Assembly (NCBI RefSeq): GCF_000383855.1
Contig: NZ_KB912877.1
Location: forward strand, 964,616-1,028,615
Source: Methylobacter marinus A45
Lineage (GTDB): Bacteria > Pseudomonadota > Gammaproteobacteria > Methylococcales > Methylomonadaceae
DNA: 64,000 bases
Direction of reading: 5' to 3'
Part shown: positions 27,662 through 37,362 of the stretch, in pieces
How positions within the stretch are numbered: position 1 is the first letter of the stretch
Layout of the letters: each line of letters opens with the position of its first letter
Program-made: the position numbers and the translations under genes
Notes under the pieces: generated by a model
Database searches by the model: none
What the model was told of the DNA's origin: nothing
The model's input: only the letters and a program-made list of their open reading frames with translations

Positions 27662-28848
27662 ATGTCTCGCATACTTTTTGTTACTTCATCCTACCCTCTT
27701 GATTCGGCTTCTCCAAGCGGTATTTTCATCGCACGACTTGTAGAAAAACTAAGTATTCACCACAAGATAACAGTACTCACGCCGGGCGACACTATCAAGC
27801 GTCCTATAACCCGTAATGGAAACATTACTATCATCCCTTTCAAATATGCGCCGCGAAAACTTCAAATATTAGCCCATTCTCCTGGCGGAATACCTGCTGC
27901 AATCAAGCGAAATCCTTACCTTTACTTGCTATTACCTTTTTTCATAAGTGGTATGTTTTTTTATTGTTTACGTTATGGTAAGCATAATGACATATTCCAC
28001 GCCAACTGGGCAATTTGTGGTCTCATTGCTGGATTAGCCGGAGTTATAATAAATAAGCCTGTTATCACTACTTTACGAGGCGAAGACTTCACAAGAGCTA
28101 AAAAAATAAGCTTGATCGCTTTATTTTAAATAGATGTATTCAACTTTGCTCTAAGATAGTTGGCGTGAGCAATGCTATTGTTTCTGAACTTTGCAAGTCA
28201 AATCCAAATTATTTTCACAAAATAAGTCTTATTGAAAATGGTGTAGACGAGGTCTTTCTTAACATCACTCGAACTCCAAAACAATCTAAATCTGAAACTT
28301 TAAGATTTATCACTATTGGTAGTCTCATACCTCGAAAAGGGGTAGATACTATTCTGCATGCCCTGAAAAACTGTTCAGCTACAAAACAAGTTTACTTAAC
28401 TATTGTTGGTGATGGACCTGAAAAGGACAATCTGTTGGTTCTATCTCGATCTTTTGAAAACATCAACCAAATCAGCTTTACGGGTGGAGTGAAGCCCAGT
28501 GAAATTCCACAACTCCTTGCTAATCATGATGTATTTTTACTTGCCAGTTACAGCGAAGGGCGTCCAAATGTCATTCTTGAAGCTATGGCCGCCAATATGC
28601 CTGTTATTGCTACAAATATTGAAGGCGTCAACGAACTCGTAATCCCTAACAAAACTGGACTTCTTTTTGAAGCCGGGAGCAGAAAACAGCTTTCTGAAAA
28701 TATTGATTATTTAATTAATAATCCTTCCATGCAAAGAAAAATGGGCGAAGCAGCGCGCTCAGCAATTATAGAGCAAGGTCTGACATGGGAGAGAACAGCT
28801 ATACATTACAAGCAAATTTATAATAACTTAATTTTTGAGAAGATTTAA
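27662..28848 (+). pseudogene. GT4 family glycosyltransferase split by a frameshift at an A7 run
   Basis: Two frames make one GT4 enzyme of about 395 aa. The first (27662-28129) gives the acceptor-side domain: ILFVTSSYPLDSASPSGIF and HANWAICGLIAG. The second frame (readable from 28102, GTG at 28165, to the TAA at 28848) gives GVSNAIVSEL, ENGVD, TIGSLIPRKGVD and the donor-site LLASYSEGRPNVILEAMA. They join at seven A (28100-28106): a -1 shift or one extra A reads AKKNKLDRFILNRC without a break. This may be a disrupted gene, a phase-variable tract, programmed frameshifting or a sequencing error. The stop overlaps the next ATG by one base. Confidence 0.8.
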
Positions 28849-29570
28849 TGTGTGGAATAATTGGTCACATTGCACCACTCGGACTAATTCCCGATCAGGC
28901 AGCAGTTAGGCATGGCTGCAATCTATTACAACACAGAGGGCCCAATGGCTCAGGCATCATTAATTTACGACAAGCCTGCTTGAGCCATCGACGCCTAAGC
29001 ATTATTGACCTTGAAGGTAGTTCACAACCATGGACATCCAACTGTGGACGTTATCATATTGTTTTTAATGGCGAAATATACAATTACCTGGAGCTACGGT
29101 CAGAACTTGGGCATAAAGGATATGAATTTCGTAGTCATGGAGATACCGAGGTTTTACTTAATCTATATATTGCATACGGCCCACATTGCTTAGATCAACT
29201 TAATGGAATGTTTGCTTTTGCAGTGTGGGATGAGAAAGATCAATCTTTATTTATCGCTCGCGATAGGATCGGAAAAAAACCCCTTTATTATTCGCAACAA
29301 AAAGAAGGCCTTGTTTTTGCTTCTGAGTTAAAAGCGCTTTCAGGATTTAAGTTCATATCAAATGGAATTGATATGCTCGCTGTTAACGATTTTTTCGCAC
29401 ATCAATTTATCGGCGAAGACCGCACTATTTATTCAGAAGTAAAAAAACTCCCTCCCGCCCATAGTTTATTTTTTCAAAATAATAAAATTTCCATTAGACG
29501 GTATTGGATACCTCCACTTCCCATAGCAACTAACTATGATGAAGAATATCTTTCAAAAGAATTATATAGT
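28848..29570 (+). pseudogene. asnB: Asparagine synthase-like gene, N-terminal part (split by IS)
   Basis: Glutaminase half (241 codons) of a glutamine-dependent asparagine synthase-family amidotransferase. The catalytic Cys2 follows Met (MCGIIG), with LQHRGPNGSG, FNGEIYNY and HGDTEVLLNLY. The frame runs into the insertion sequence after LSKELYS and stops at 29576. In polysaccharide clusters such enzymes amidate uronic acids or similar sugars. The ammonia-using half resumes after the IS. As it stands no intact amidotransferase is made. Confidence 0.9.
29563..29570. repeat. 8-bp target-site duplication, left copy
   Basis: TATATAGT at 29563-29570 is repeated at 31401-31408 on the far side of the insertion sequence. 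Removing the IS with one copy joins the two asparagine synthase halves exactly in frame. Confidence 0.85.
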
Positions 29571-31400
29571 GCCTGAAAGAAAACTCACTTTTTTCATGAT
29601 TCTGCCGACTCACTGGGCATAACTCCAGCCGTTTTTCGGCGCAGGCCAGCCAATTTCCTCTTTTGGAAGTGCTCAACCGCCATTCCGGGCGAATTTTGGC
29701 GGCACCTCTCCCGTGTTTCGTCCTTTTTTCCGTCATCAGTCGTGCCTTTAGGCCGCTTTTTTGTAAGGGCCTCGTCGTCGAGCGGCTTCTTGTTGTTCTT
29801 GCTCGCGGAGCATGGCGCCCAAACGCTGAATATTGCGTGCCACGATGGCGAGGGCCACGTAGCGCTTGAAACCATCCATGCCATGATCGGGGCATTTGTT
29901 CAACCCATGAACGCCCAGCGCATTGATCGCCGATTCAACCGCTGAATGTTGGCGGCGCAGGCGGACAAACTCCGGGGCGGATTCGCGGGCTTTGTCGGCT
30001 TCCGATAGCCGGCCTTTTTTCGGCAATATCACGTTATCCAGGCGTTGTTTGAGCTCTGCTTGATTCCTTGGGCTGTGAAAGCCCTTATCAAAGCTCATGG
30101 CTTTTGCCGCGGGAAAGCGGGTTTGGGTTTGTTCGACCAAGGTCACGGCGATTTGATCGTCCGTGGTTTTTGCCATGACCTGATGGTGCAGGATAAAACG
30201 GTGTTGATCTTCGACGATAGCCACCCTCAATCCCAACTCGACCGGTACGCCGGCCTTGCCTTTACTGATCCATTCGGTATGGGGTTGAAAAATGGAAAAG
30301 ACTTTCTCGGCATGCGGAATGGTTTCACCTTGCAGGACCCGACGACGAATCTGGTCGATCTGCCGCTCGGCATGCGCCAGGTAGGCATCGAGATCTGCCA
30401 ACATCGCTGCCGATATGCCATGCGCTTGGTTCAGGCGCTGCCGAGTGGCGTATGCCCGTTGCACATAGACTTGGGCTTGGTCGAGGTAGGTCTGATAAGC
30501 GGCTTCGATTTGCTCTTGCTTGGCCTGACGTTTGGCTTCATCTTGCGAGGTGGAATGCTTGAGCTTTTGAATCAGCCGGTAACTTTTCTTGAAACAACGC
30601 AAGTGATAGGCGCTTTGGCGCCATTCGGTCAAATTCAGGGCGTCGCAGAGTGCGGCGCAGGTGTGCACCGTTTTGCGGATGGCATCCCACAGCAAGTTGG
30701 TGTCGGTGGGAAAATGCACGTGGGTTTTGACCACAAAGGAATCAGCGCGGGTCTTCAGGCTTTCTTCGGCGTTTTTTTTAACGCCTGGTGTCCCGCATGC
30801 ACCACTTCCTGGTTGATGCGATCCAGAATCTCGGGCGTGAACAAACTGACGTTGTCCCGGATGGTTGGCAATTCATAACGGTGTTCGTCCAGCCAGTCGC
30901 TATGCCCCAGCATCTGCCGGATCGTCTTGTGTTGGTTGGCCAACTCTTGAATCCGGTCGTAATCCACATCAAGCCCTAACCGCAGTACGCCCAACACCAG
31001 TATCTTCCACTGCTCCATACCGGGTCGCCCGGTTTTATTGCTGGCTTTGCCTTTTCCGCCTGCCCGTTCGGGCATGACCTCTTCCAGAATGGCAAATATC
31101 CGCTGACGCAAGCTGACCTCGGTATAAATGTATTGCAGTCCACGCAGTAGTTGGGGAATGTCATCACGTGATTTAGGATCAATGACAATGGCGGCAATAT
31201 CGGTTTCACCGAATTTGAGTTGAGGCTGAATGACGGTGCGCATGCGAATTCGAGGGATGAAGATTTTGGCTTTTAGGCGGTTACGGGCCGATTTTCGCTG
31301 GAAATAAGACAAAACCGGGGTCAGGGCAACACATCTTCGTGTTGGAAAATCATTATAACCTATTGATGAATATGAGATTAATTAATTTTCATTCAAACAC
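29571..31400 (-). mobile_element. Insertion sequence (ISNCY-like), 1830 bp
   Basis: Limits are set by the 8-bp target duplication and the interrupted host gene. The interior is visibly more GC-rich than the surrounding island, so it is a recent arrival. Ends are only weakly similar: TGAAAGAAAAC near the left end and, on the complement of the right end, TGAATGAAAAT. One transposase is encoded in two minus-strand frames. Family is assigned from the N-terminal KSRDDIPQLLRGLQYIY pattern known in ISNCY-type transposases. Confidence 0.85.
29748..31243 (-). CDS. ISNCY-like transposase in two frames joined by a -1 shift
   Basis: Frame 1 (31243 or, by TTG, 31312, down to the TGA at 30755) gives GETDIAAIVIDPKSRDD, the DNA-binding part and QMLGHSDWLDE. 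Frame 2 (down to 29748) gives the DDE catalytic part: ADSFVVKTHVHFPTDT with the first Asp, SFDKGFHSPRNQAE with the second, and HSAVESAINAL with the Glu. The frames meet at eight A on the coding strand (30772-30779), where a -1 shift reads KKNAEESLKTRADSF. The fused protein would be about 498 residues. Programmed frameshifting or slippage is plausible; a disabling deletion is the alternative. Confidence 0.78.
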
Positions 31401-31408
31401 TATATAGT
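31401..31408. repeat. 8-bp target-site duplication, right copy
   Basis: TATATAGT, identical to 29563-29570. It directly precedes the resumed asparagine synthase frame at TTA ATC CAT (31409). Confidence 0.85.
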
Positions 31409-32542
31409 TTAATCCATGAAGCAATTCGCATTAGATTACGCAGTGATGTACCATTAGGCGCTTTTCTTAGTGGAGGGATTGATTCTTCAATAGTTGTGCA
31501 TCATATAAAAGAACTCGGCTATCCCTTATCAACATATACTATTGGATTTAAGCAAAAAACTTTCGATGAAACTAAAAATGCTGCTTCTGTTGCCAAACAT
31601 TTTAATACTTTGCATCATTCCAAATATATTGAAACATCAATATTAGATGAATTAGAATCTTGCCTAGACTCATTTGACGAACCTTTTGCCGATCCATCAG
31701 CTTTGCCCACCTGGCTATTATGCCAATATGCCACAAATAAAATTACGGTAGCGTTATCTGGCGATGGAGTAGATGAACTATTCGCTGGCTATAGTAGATA
31801 CCGAGCTCGTAACCTTTCTGAATACTTATCTCCACTGCCAAAATGGTTAAAAATAAAACTACTTGGATACTTTATCAATAACCTTCCAGAATCAACATCT
31901 TATTATGGCAAGAGCACAATAAAAAAATTAAAATTATTACATGCTTTTATACGTAAAATTGAGGAATCGCCAGAGGATCCCCTAGCACAAACCTTTACAT
32001 TAACGGAGAGACAGCGTTTATTTGATTATTCACTTGTAGAAACTTATAGATTTAACTATATTGAAAAATATAATCTGAACAAAGTTGATCCTATTACTGC
32101 GATGATGTCAACTGATCAACTTACCTATTTACCTGAGGATATCCTCACTAAAATTGACAGAATGAGCATGCGTCATGGACTTGAAGTACGCAGTCCTTTT
32201 CTTGACCACAGGGTTATAGATTTTATTTGTCGCTTACCGATAGAGTATAAACTGAGAGGAAATATACAGAAATTCCTTTTGAGAAAGTGCTATACAGATA
32301 AATTGCCTAGAAGAGTTCTCACTGGCCAAAAGCATGGCTTTTCTGTCCCGATAGGTGATTGGTTCAAAAGTATTTTAAAACATCCATTTCAAAGTACTGT
32401 TTTTGATCACTCTCATTTGATGCTAAACCGGAATGAGATTCTTCAACTATGGAAAGAACATCAGACCGGCCGTAAAGATCACAGTTTTAAATTGTGGACT
32501 ATTTACACATTCTGTCGCTGGGAAATAAACCAACCGTTATAG
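31409..32542 (+). pseudogene. asnB: Asparagine synthase-like gene, C-terminal part (split by IS)
   Basis: Synthetase half (377 residues) of the interrupted amidotransferase. The ATP pyrophosphatase loop FLSGGIDSS lies at about 31461-31487, followed by LSGDGVDELFAGYSRY, YLPEDILTKIDRMSMRHGLEVRSPFLDH and GQKHGFSVPIGDWF. Joined to the N-terminal part it makes a 618-residue protein of normal length, with no further mutation seen, so the insertion is recent. It carries no start signal of its own beyond an internal ATG at 31496, which would lack the PP-loop. Confidence 0.88.
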
Positions 32543-32544
32543 TC

Positions 32545-33300
32545 ATGAAAAAATCAGAATATCAGCACAATCTTTCCCTGCAATCTCCAATTCTGTTGGA
32601 CTATGACTATAAACGTCCTAAAATCATGAAAATGCTGTCTATTTTAAATTTGGCCGGAGTAATTAATGGCTCTGTAAAATCCCTTGCACTTGATATCGGT
32701 TGTTCAGGAGGTTTTTTTACGACGGCAATTGCTCCTTATTTTGACAACGTTATTGGTTTGGATATAGATATGAATGCTTTAAAATTAGCTGAAAAAGCCA
32801 AAACCAAAAAAAATATAACTTATATAGCCGGAGACTCCTTAAATATACCTTTTCCAGATGACTCAGTAGATTTAGTGATTTGCAATCATGTGTACGAACA
32901 TGTTCCTGACCCCGCAAAAATGTTCCGTGATATTCATCGTGTCCTAAAAAAAAATGGCGTCTGTTATCTGGGTGCAGCTTCCAGACTCACTATAATTGAA
33001 CCACACTATCATTTACCTTTCTTATCTTGGCTTCCGAAAAAGATAGCTCATCTTTATATGCGCATATTCAATAAAGGCGACTATTATTACGAAAATCTTC
33101 GAACTCTTAACGGTATTAAAAAACTAATATCTGGATTTTCTATAGATGACTTTACTTTAAAAATAATAGCTGATCCCGATTCATTTCATGCAAGAGATTT
33201 GCTTCCCAAAAATGGGATATTAAGTATCATCCCTATGTTTATCTGGAAAACATTATATAAAATATTGCCGACATACATATTTATACTCAGAAAGCACTAA
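32545..33300 (+). CDS. Class I SAM-dependent methyltransferase
   Basis: Methyltransferase of about 251 aa. The ATG at 32545, two bases after the asparagine synthase stop, is preferred to the upstream frame opening at 32494, which lies inside that gene. Motif I is LALDIGCSGGFFTTAI, followed by GLDIDMNALKLAEKAK, DSVDLVICNHVYEHVPDP and VLKKNGVCYLGAASR. The PFLSWLPKKIAHLYMR segment resembles glycan-cluster methyltransferases. The substrate is unknown. Confidence 0.8.
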   Translation: MKKSEYQHNLSLQSPILLDYDYKRPKIMKMLSILNLAGVINGSVKSLALDIGCSGGFFTTAIAPYFDNVIGLDIDMNALKLAEKAKTKKNITYIAGDSLNIPFPDDSVDLVICNHVYEHVPDPAKMFRDIHRVLKKNGVCYLGAASRLTIIEPHYHLPFLSWLPKKIAHLYMRIFNKGDYYYENLRTLNGIKKLISGFSIDDFTLKIIADPDSFHARDLLPKNGILSIIPMFIWKTLYKILPTYIFILRKH

Positions 33301-33307
33301 ATATATT

Positions 33308-34396
33308 ATGAATATAATTATTCGCAGACAAATTTTCAGAATTTTAAACTGGGTTTCTAGACATTTTTTTGCCAGCCGCCTCAGTTTTTCCCATATCCAA
33401 GCTTTTTTATTTAACAACTCATTCAAAAAGTTTTTTAATTTTCTCCATGTGCACTGGAGTATGCATCAAGGACATTCTATTGTCACATGCCACCCTTATC
33501 TTTTCGTTCTAGAAGTGACAAATGTATGCAATCTTAAATGTCCTTTTTGTCTAACAGGAAAAGGAATATCTGGCAACCGTGAAGTTCGCCATATGAAATT
33601 TGAAGAAGCAAAAAAAATTCTTGATGAAGTTGGACCTTATCTTTATTTTCTACAAGTATATACATGGGGCGAACCCCTTCTTAACAAAGATTTAATTAAA
33701 ATCATCAAATATGCAAAACAAAAAAATATTTATGTCATGCTTTCCACAAATGCTACAGCAATGACCCATGAATATAATAAAAGTTTATTAGAAGCAGGAA
33801 TTGATTACATTATGTTAGCAATCGATGGAGGAAGTGAAAATACTTACAAGCAGTATCGCCGTGGTGGCGATTTCAATAAAGTATTAGCAAATGTAAATGA
33901 CCTTCTCAGTCAATGTAAACACCAAGCAACTAACACCCCTTTTATTGAATGGCAATATATTGTTTTTCGTCATAATGAACACGAAATAAAAACAACTGAA
34001 AAAATGGCATATGAAATAGGAATCAACAAATTTACACCTTTGCCTGCTTATGTAGAAAATAAAGATTGGTTGCCTGAAAACCCTGAATATCGGACAGATT
34101 TAGGCAATCCTGAACGTTTATTTAATTGTGACAGACCATGGTCACACTTAAATGTTAGAGCAGACGGAGGCGTAGCGTCCTGTTGTTACACTTTTTTTAA
34201 AAAAGATGATTTTAGTAGCTTCGTTGATCATAGTTTCCACCAAATATGGAATAATGAAAAATTTCAACAATCACGCCGTATAATATGGCAATCCCGAAAG
34301 AAAACACCGCTTGAACAGTCTGAAATTGCATGTTACAACTGCATGAAAACAGGTGTCCGTCCTTCATTTATCGAAATATCTAATGAAAATGCTTAG
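33308..34396 (+). CDS. Radical SAM/SPASM protein
   Basis: Radical SAM enzyme (362 aa) with the [4Fe-4S]-SAM motif CNLKCPFC (about 74-81), a GEPLLNKDL segment and IMLAIDGGSENTYKQYRRGG. The C-terminal region has spaced cysteines (FNCDRPW, VASCCYTFF, IACYNCMKTG) that suit a SPASM-type auxiliary cluster. An extended basic/hydrophobic N-terminus precedes the core. Members of this group occur in lipid and polysaccharide clusters. The reaction is not predictable here. The last gene of the plus-strand run, 7 bp after the methyltransferase. Confidence 0.85.
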   Translation: MNIIIRRQIFRILNWVSRHFFASRLSFSHIQAFLFNNSFKKFFNFLHVHWSMHQGHSIVTCHPYLFVLEVTNVCNLKCPFCLTGKGISGNREVRHMKFEEAKKILDEVGPYLYFLQVYTWGEPLLNKDLIKIIKYAKQKNIYVMLSTNATAMTHEYNKSLLEAGIDYIMLAIDGGSENTYKQYRRGGDFNKVLANVNDLLSQCKHQATNTPFIEWQYIVFRHNEHEIKTTEKMAYEIGINKFTPLPAYVENKDWLPENPEYRTDLGNPERLFNCDRPWSHLNVRADGGVASCCYTFFKKDDFSSFVDHSFHQIWNNEKFQQSRRIIWQSRKKTPLEQSEIACYNCMKTGVRPSFIEISNENA

Positions 34397-34405
34397 CATA
34401 TCAAA

Positions 34406-35317
34406 CTATTTTCTACTCCAAGTTAATTTTAATTTCCTTGATAATCGATAAGTAAATTCTATAAGACAAACTGCTCCAAATTCACCTGTCATTATCCAAA
34501 TGCGACTACTAATAGCAATTAACAAAGCAGATATTTCTTGAATATATGGAACCAATATAAAATATAAAACAGACTCTCTAATTCCTACCCCACCTGGAAT
34601 AAAAATAATAACAAAACCGACAAAAAAGCTAAGTGATATACTGGAAGCAATAGGGAGCCATAAATCTTTTGAGACAGGGCAAAGTAACGATACAAAAAAA
34701 ACAAAACAAATTCCAAATAAACACCAAAAAACAATATAAAATAAAAATATACTAAAAATGTACCATATAGAAGGAAGTTCAACTTTGGAAAAAGCTATGC
34801 CAATTTTTCCAGGAAGATAGCGCAGTAACTTGAGGACATTAGGGTGCATTCCTAACCCTAGTAAAAGACAAAACAATGCAATATGCCAAAGTTGTATATT
34901 TTGATCATCAATAAATATCCAGGAAGGTATACCTATTACTAATGATGACATTGCAAGCATAAGAGTTTCCAAATATAAACTAACTCCTGATACAGCAAAA
35001 CCAATATCAATTCGACGTGCCATTTCAGCACGAGAAGCATAAGACCAAACTCCTCCTGGAACATATCTCGCAAGCGATGATAACATCCAGATTCGAATAC
35101 TATCCAAAGTAAGAGGCTTATGATTTAGTGATCTTAGTATTAGATGCCAGCCTAGCGCATCTATAATAAAAAGCAGTGTTAGAGAAATATGAGATAAGAG
35201 CATCATCCATGGGGAAAAACTAAAATCAATTTCTTCGATCTGTGTCCATTGATAATATAACAACCGCCCCATATAACATAAAATAGCTACTATAACCACC
35301 CGTTGTAATATCTTCAC
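34406..35317 (-). CDS. UPF0104 / LPG-synthase-like integral membrane protein
   Basis: Protein of 303 aa with about eight membrane helices, like the flippase-like membrane domain of lysyl-phosphatidylglycerol synthases and archaeal AglD. The family landmarks LARYVPGGVWSYASRAEMA (about 85-103) and FIPGGVGIRESVLYFIL (about 238-255) are present. It starts with GTG overlapping the stop of the acyltransferase gene by one base. In glycan clusters such proteins are linked to lipid-carrier handling, but the exact role is open. Confidence 0.8.
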   Translation of the reverse strand: MKILQRVVIVAILCYMGRLLYYQWTQIEEIDFSFSPWMMLLSHISLTLLFIIDALGWHLILRSLNHKPLTLDSIRIWMLSSLARYVPGGVWSYASRAEMARRIDIGFAVSGVSLYLETLMLAMSSLVIGIPSWIFIDDQNIQLWHIALFCLLLGLGMHPNVLKLLRYLPGKIGIAFSKVELPSIWYIFSIFLFYIVFWCLFGICFVFFVSLLCPVSKDLWLPIASSISLSFFVGFVIIFIPGGVGIRESVLYFILVPYIQEISALLIAISSRIWIMTGEFGAVCLIEFTYRLSRKLKLTWSRK

Positions 35318-36063
35318 TATTTCGCTTCTCTTCTGATTATACGTGCCGGAACACCCGCAACTGTTGTATATGGCGCTACAGACTTATTGACCACACTGTT
35401 GGCGCCTATAATCGCACCATCGCCGATCCTAACACCATCAAGTATTTTTACACCGGCTCCAATCCACACGTTATTGCCAATTTCAATCCCTTTTGCTGAA
35501 TACCCTTGTTCATTAACGGGTTTATCTTTTGCCGAATAAACATGAGATGAAGCTACAATAAAACATTGTCCAGCAATTAATACATCATGGCCAATTACAA
35601 CACCTCCATTGCCATAAATAATAGTGGCTTGTCCAATACTACTGTTCTTACCAATATTAATATATCCATCAGGAGATCCTGCATTTAACATGACATGACT
35701 TCTTAGAAAACTACCTTCGCCAATTTTAATTGCAAAACGTACTCTTGAGCTTGCTATTAACTGAACATCATCATCGATAATTACTTTAGGTTCAAGTTGA
35801 ATCTGTCTAGGACATCGTAAAACCACCTGCCTTCCTATATAAGCCTTTCGACTGAAATAGGGAAAACAAAGTGAGTAAAAAAAATTACGAATTGCTAACC
35901 CAGCCAAACCGGGTATATAAAAACAAAAGCTTAAAAGTAATTCATGCCACAACAAACTAAAAAAACCAGCCCCTTCCCCTACTGTTAGGCGAATATATCT
36001 TTGTAGCATAGTCTCATCAGCATAAATTTGTTTTAAATTATAGATCCTTTCTTTTTTTTGCAT
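35317..36063 (-). CDS. Hexapeptide-repeat acyltransferase
   Basis: Left-handed beta-helix acyltransferase (248 aa) of the WcaF/maltose-acetyltransferase type. Hexapeptide turns run from about residue 85 to 235, for example IGEGSFLRSHVMLN, IGQATIIYGNGGVVIG and IGNNVWIGAGVKILDGVRIG, and the protein ends with APYTTVAGVPARIIRR. An N-terminal hydrophobic stretch (about 38-65) may contact the membrane. It probably acetylates a sugar of the island glycan. It leads a two-gene minus-strand unit with the UPF0104 gene. Confidence 0.82.
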   Translation of the reverse strand: MQKKERIYNLKQIYADETMLQRYIRLTVGEGAGFFSLLWHELLLSFCFYIPGLAGLAIRNFFYSLCFPYFSRKAYIGRQVVLRCPRQIQLEPKVIIDDDVQLIASSRVRFAIKIGEGSFLRSHVMLNAGSPDGYINIGKNSSIGQATIIYGNGGVVIGHDVLIAGQCFIVASSHVYSAKDKPVNEQGYSAKGIEIGNNVWIGAGVKILDGVRIGDGAIIGANSVVNKSVAPYTTVAGVPARIIRREAK

Positions 36064-36369
36064 CGAACTGCATAAGTGAATTTATGAAAAGCGTTTTAAA
36101 TATAGTACACAGCAATTAGACATACAATAAATCTGGATTCCTTATATAAAAGACGTCAATGAGTAGACTACAAAACTACTGTTTAATTGTGCTAATACTA
36201 TACTTTATAATTTATATCAGGCCTTATGCCTAGAGCAGTTATCATTTAGATAAAAACATACTACAAACTAACTTCTTATGCGAATTAAGTGCTGAATAGA
36301 GCCAGTTCAGCGATAACGTTAAACTATTGAGGAAAACACCACTCACCCTCAATCCATCTAAAGTAACGC
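36064..36369. other. 306-bp AT-rich region before the transposase remnant
   Basis: No gene or clear structure. It should hold the promoter of the acyltransferase unit on the minus strand. The right part (about 36310-36369) is probably the 5' flank of the decayed insertion sequence, but I could not identify its terminal repeat. Confidence 0.4.
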
Positions 36370-37137
36370 ATGAACTGGCAAGACCGATTAATAACGATTT
36401 ATCTCTATGTTTGCAAGCATTATCAGGACAAGCTGTGGATTTACAGCCAAAGAATGAGCCATTACGCGGATTTAAGCTTTAGCGATGAAAAAGTCATCAC
36501 TCTTTACCTGTTCGGCGTGCTGGACAAGCATAGAGCGAACAAGAATATTTATGGCTCTGCGGATCGGCATTTGCCCCCTTAATTTCCGCGACTTCCGAGT
36601 TATGTGGCCTATGTTCAGCGCTTGAATCGGGTAGCCGAGGTGTTTACGCCTTTGCTGGAAAACCATTCAATAAGAACTCGTGCCTGCAAGCCGTCACCAA
36701 GCCCGGCTGATCGATTCCTTTCCCGTGACCTTGGCCAAGCAGGGGCATCGTTTTAAAGCCTGTGTTGCGAAAGAGCTAGCGGACTCAGGCTATTGTGCCA
36801 CCAAGAAGCTGTACTATTATAGCGTGCGTATGCATGTGATCGGCAGCCGTCAACCGGGTAGCTTGCCCGCACCTGAATATATTGGGTGACAGGCGCCAGC
36901 GTTCATGATGGCAAGGTGCTGGATCAGATTCGTCCGTACTTGCATGACCAAGAACTGTACGGCGATAAAGCTTATCAGCGGCCCGATGCCGAAGCCGTCA
37001 GGCAAGCCCAGAATCTGACTGACCTGACACCGGTTAAAAAACAAAAAGGCCAACGCTATCTGGAGCCCCAGGATCAACGGCTGTACACAGCGGTTTCTCG
37101 TGCCCGACAACCGATTGAAGCATTATTTGACTATGAT
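36370..37137 (+). pseudogene. Remnant of a DDE transposase (IS982-like), multiply broken
   Basis: Pieces of one transposase lie in different frames. 36370-36582 gives an N-terminal helical part ending in a TAA. The same frame continues as FPRLPSYVAYVQRLNRVAEVF, then a shift leads to ARLIDSFPVTLAKQGHRFKA (about 36697-36759, first Asp), a stop at 36889, then TGASVHDGKVL, GDKAYQRPDAEA and RARQPIEALF with the Glu. Family is assigned loosely from the IDSFPV block. The 3' end runs into the inverted-repeat element at 37138. No active protein is possible. Confidence 0.75.
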
Positions 37138-37201
37138 GGGAGCGATGCCTACAGCGCGATTTAAAGTCGTCCGGCCAGTCGCGATGAGGCTTCGCTCCCA
37201 C
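37138..37201. repeat. Dispersed inverted-repeat element, copy 2
   Basis: A 64-bp element that begins GGGAGCGATGCC and ends with the complementary TTCGCTCCCAC. Its first 50 bp or so match the minus strand of the element at 21050-21133 (CGCGATTTAAA, CCGGCC, GTCGCGATG in order). It replaces the expected end of the transposase remnant. Confidence 0.7.
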
Positions 37202-37362
37202 GGGGACGGCCTTAACCTGAAGGGATTTGGAGAGGTTATTTTTAGCCGAATTTTTAGGTGCCTGAGTCAATTGTCTGCGAAATATCAGTTTATAAATACA
37301 ATTTTCTTCGGATGGGTATAAAATTATAACCTCAAACCCAACAATAATCTCTGTGTACACTT

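Noticed and set aside
31496-32542. C-terminal asparagine synthase piece as an independent gene
   Set aside because: Its ATG lies after the ATP-binding loop, and the preceding bases back to 31409 are in-frame coding sequence of the split gene.
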